From CAJJDF01 sp965657945 (GTDB lineage Bacteria; Bacteroidota; Bacteroidia; Flavobacteriales_D; CAJJDF01), in assembly GCA_965657945.1 (NCBI GenBank), contig CBFHPW010000005.1, forward strand, positions 1 to 64,000: 64,000 nucleotides of DNA, written 5' to 3'. The notes under the pieces were generated by a model. It had not been told where the DNA came from and ran no database searches. It was given only the letters and a program-made list of their open reading frames with translations. The position numbers were made by a program, and so were the translations under genes. Positions 62,529 through 64,000 of this stretch are shown piece after piece. Each line of letters begins with the position of its first letter. Position 1 is the first letter of the stretch.

Positions 62529-63425
62529 TTATTGAATCCGATTTACAGCATAACCTTTTGATAACAATTCATCTATCAAACTATTTTTACCAACCATATG
62601 AAATACATCTACTGCGACAAATGTGTTAGCTGTATCGACCGCCTGCCCAATCGAATGGGCCCAATTACTGTGTTTTTCCTTTACCAATTCTTGATAGTGC
62701 GTTTGTAGATAAGGAAAGAGCCCAAGATAGAGCGAATGGAGCTCATGGAATTCTCCTTTCATGTATAATTCTTGACTGGTATTCCTCAATGAGTCGGTGA
62801 ATAAATTAATGGATTCAATCGAATTCATAAACTCCACCTCCTCTGATTTTTCTACCACAGAAAAACTCTCATAATATTCTTCATATCTTTCCAAACCACC
62901 GATTTTTTTTCCTAATGGCATAGCACGCTCCATCCAAAATTTGTCAAAGTAAAAATTTGTCTGATTGTTGAAATAAATCATATCGTGCAAATAAAACAAC
63001 AGTTTCAATCTTGAACTATCAGGAAAAGGAACTGAATTTGACTCCGTGTATTTCCAATTTTTCCTTAACTGAGTAAGTTGTGTAAACTCGGGCTCAGAAA
63101 GATACTCAATCATCGTTTTTTCTTCTGGAATCTCAAGGGCAAGTTTGGTTCTGCCAAAATCGGAATTTGGCACATCTATTTGGCTAACAAAAACCTCGGC
63201 CGAATCAAATGAAGCGATAATTTGTTCATTAAATAGAATCCGAGCAGAATCCTTTCGCAAGTATTCACTTGTTCCCAAAAGAAATGAGGATTGTCCTTTT
63301 TTATTTATTACTTCCCAAAGAGGCATGTTGCGTGGCTCAAACTTTTTTTTGCCCGAACAAGAGGAAAATCCGCAAATAATGACGCTTAAGAAAAACAACG
63401 CAAATTTATTTCTACTAGAATTCAT
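62529..63425 (-). CDS. TraB/GumN-family lipoprotein, degenerate active site
   Basis: 298 residues. Lipobox SSCS at about 21-24. The family's opening (W-x-V...LLGTxH) reads LWEVINKKGQSSFLLGTSEY, with Glu where the GxxH metal His should be. The C-terminal FVAVDVFHMVGKNSLIDELLSKGY keeps that His but lacks the preceding Gly of GxxH. Overall fold is clear from spacing and from the central LKLLFYLHDMIYF / FMNSIESINLFTD helices. Metalloprotease activity, proposed for TraB/Tiki proteins, is therefore doubtful. The disrupted ORF follows in the same frame. Confidence 0.75.
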   Translation of the reverse strand: MNSSRNKFALFFLSVIICGFSSCSGKKKFEPRNMPLWEVINKKGQSSFLLGTSEYLRKDSARILFNEQIIASFDSAEVFVSQIDVPNSDFGRTKLALEIPEEKTMIEYLSEPEFTQLTQLRKNWKYTESNSVPFPDSSRLKLLFYLHDMIYFNNQTNFYFDKFWMERAMPLGKKIGGLERYEEYYESFSVVEKSEEVEFMNSIESINLFTDSLRNTSQELYMKGEFHELHSLYLGLFPYLQTHYQELVKEKHSNWAHSIGQAVDTANTFVAVDVFHMVGKNSLIDELLSKGYAVNRIQ

Positions 63426-63509
63426 GTTTGATTTTTTTTGACTTGGACTTAAAAGTAATTCAATATCTCTATATTTAAAAATTAATCCATTTTTACAAAT
63501 ACACTCAGC

Positions 63510-64000
63510 ATGACTCCCATCTTTATATTTGGTATTTTAGTTGCCTATTTCCTTGTGTTAATCGGCATTTCATTTGCTACCAGTCGGGGAGCTAGCAACG
63601 ACACTTTTTACCTAGGAAACAAACAATCTCCTTGGTATTTGGTTGCCTTTGGCATGATTGGAGCCTCACTTTCGGGAATCACCTTTATTTCCATTCCTGG
63701 ATGGGTGGGAGACGCGACAAAACAATTTGGGTACATGCAAATGGTTTTCGGTTATTTTGTTGGGTACCTGGTAATCTCCTTCGTGCTCATGCCCTTGTAT
63801 TACAAAATGCATGTCACCTCCATTTATACTTATCTCCAAAAACGATTTGGAACCGAGGCCCATAAAATTGGAGCGATTTATTTTTTACTCTCCCGAATAA
63901 CAGGTGCGTCTATTCGGTTGCTTTTGGTTGCAAACGTACTACAAGCCTTCGTTTTTGATGAATTCAATATACCCTTTGAGGTAACTGTGTTTCTCTCAAT
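63510..64000 (+). CDS. sodium:solute symporter family protein, N-terminal part
   Basis: From the ATG at 63510 the frame stays open to the window edge (163 codons). The first span MTPIFIFGILVAYFLVLIGI is followed by SNDTFYLGNKQSPWYLVAFG and GASLSGITFISIPGWVGD, the typical SSF beginning with the TM1 unwound Ser/Gly region; five spans are visible. It imports a small solute with Na+; substrate unknown because most of the protein is missing. Confidence 0.88.
   Translation, partial: MTPIFIFGILVAYFLVLIGISFATSRGASNDTFYLGNKQSPWYLVAFGMIGASLSGITFISIPGWVGDATKQFGYMQMVFGYFVGYLVISFVLMPLYYKMHVTSIYTYLQKRFGTEAHKIGAIYFLLSRITGASIRLLLVANVLQAFVFDEFNIPFEVTVFLS

Overview
The window comes from an AT-rich genome of the phylum Bacteroidota, most likely order Flavobacteriales (inference). 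Support: two proteins with type IX secretion (T9SS) C-terminal sorting domains; families largely confined to this phylum (DUF4270, tandem DUF1573, ELWxxDGT repeats, DUF6122, Omp28-like lipoprotein, single-domain glycogen/starch synthase beside panC); no Shine-Dalgarno-like sequences; and several promoters matching the Bacteroidota pattern, a -33 TTG/TTTG and a -7 TAnnTTTG about 18-21 bp apart. Nearly all of the window is ordinary chromosomal housekeeping. There is no prophage, insertion sequence, CRISPR array or rRNA operon.

Layout. 1-1755: kynurenine monooxygenase (cut by the left edge) and kynureninase. 1783-5149: glycosyltransferase, chorismate synthase, thioredoxin reductase. 5190-9358: FAD oxidoreductase, SppA, FolK, deoxynucleoside kinase. 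9447-13401: TPR lipoprotein and a two-gene glycosyltransferase operon. 14047-16399: cytochrome c maturation (ccmB, C, D-like, E). 16410-22096: a Fur-family regulator facing a TonB receptor and a Cys/His-rich lipoprotein (a probable metal, perhaps zinc, uptake module), then a two-domain lipocalin-like protein and an ELWxxDGT T9SS protein. 22093-25881: nadK, gpmI, pssA, purS. 25958-31931: small envelope proteins. 31954-35533: polA, rsmA. 35779-39215: paired M16 peptidase genes. 39321-47334: exonuclease, uppS-bamA-ompH-ompH, recG. 47390-48000: a decayed isocitrate dehydrogenase 3' end and tRNA-Met. 48031-52179: giant T9SS adhesin-like protein. 52291-55232: ACP phosphodiesterase family, PaaG- and PaaH-like enzymes, tRNA-Ser. 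55332-62059: small proteins, S4 protein, glmS with a tiny coupled membrane ORF, DUF4270, glycogen synthase, panC, DUF2007. 62066-64000: a frame-disrupted secreted-protein gene, a degenerate TraB/GumN lipoprotein and the start of a sodium:solute symporter cut by the right edge.

Working together: uppS, bamA and the two OmpH chaperones form an envelope-biogenesis operon; gpmI-nadK, ccmB-C-D-E, the two glycosyltransferases, kynU-kmo and the Fur/TonB/lipoprotein group are the other clear functional units. The most interesting material is (a) the divergent Fur-type regulator / TonB receptor / CHECH...HCHEH lipoprotein locus with two visible 7-1-7 palindromes, (b) a 42-residue membrane ORF one base after glmS, (c) an icd pseudogene remnant, (d) a gene broken at an A8 run and lacking an ATG, and (e) a recurring TCCCGA-N4-TCGGGA hairpin in three intergenic regions.
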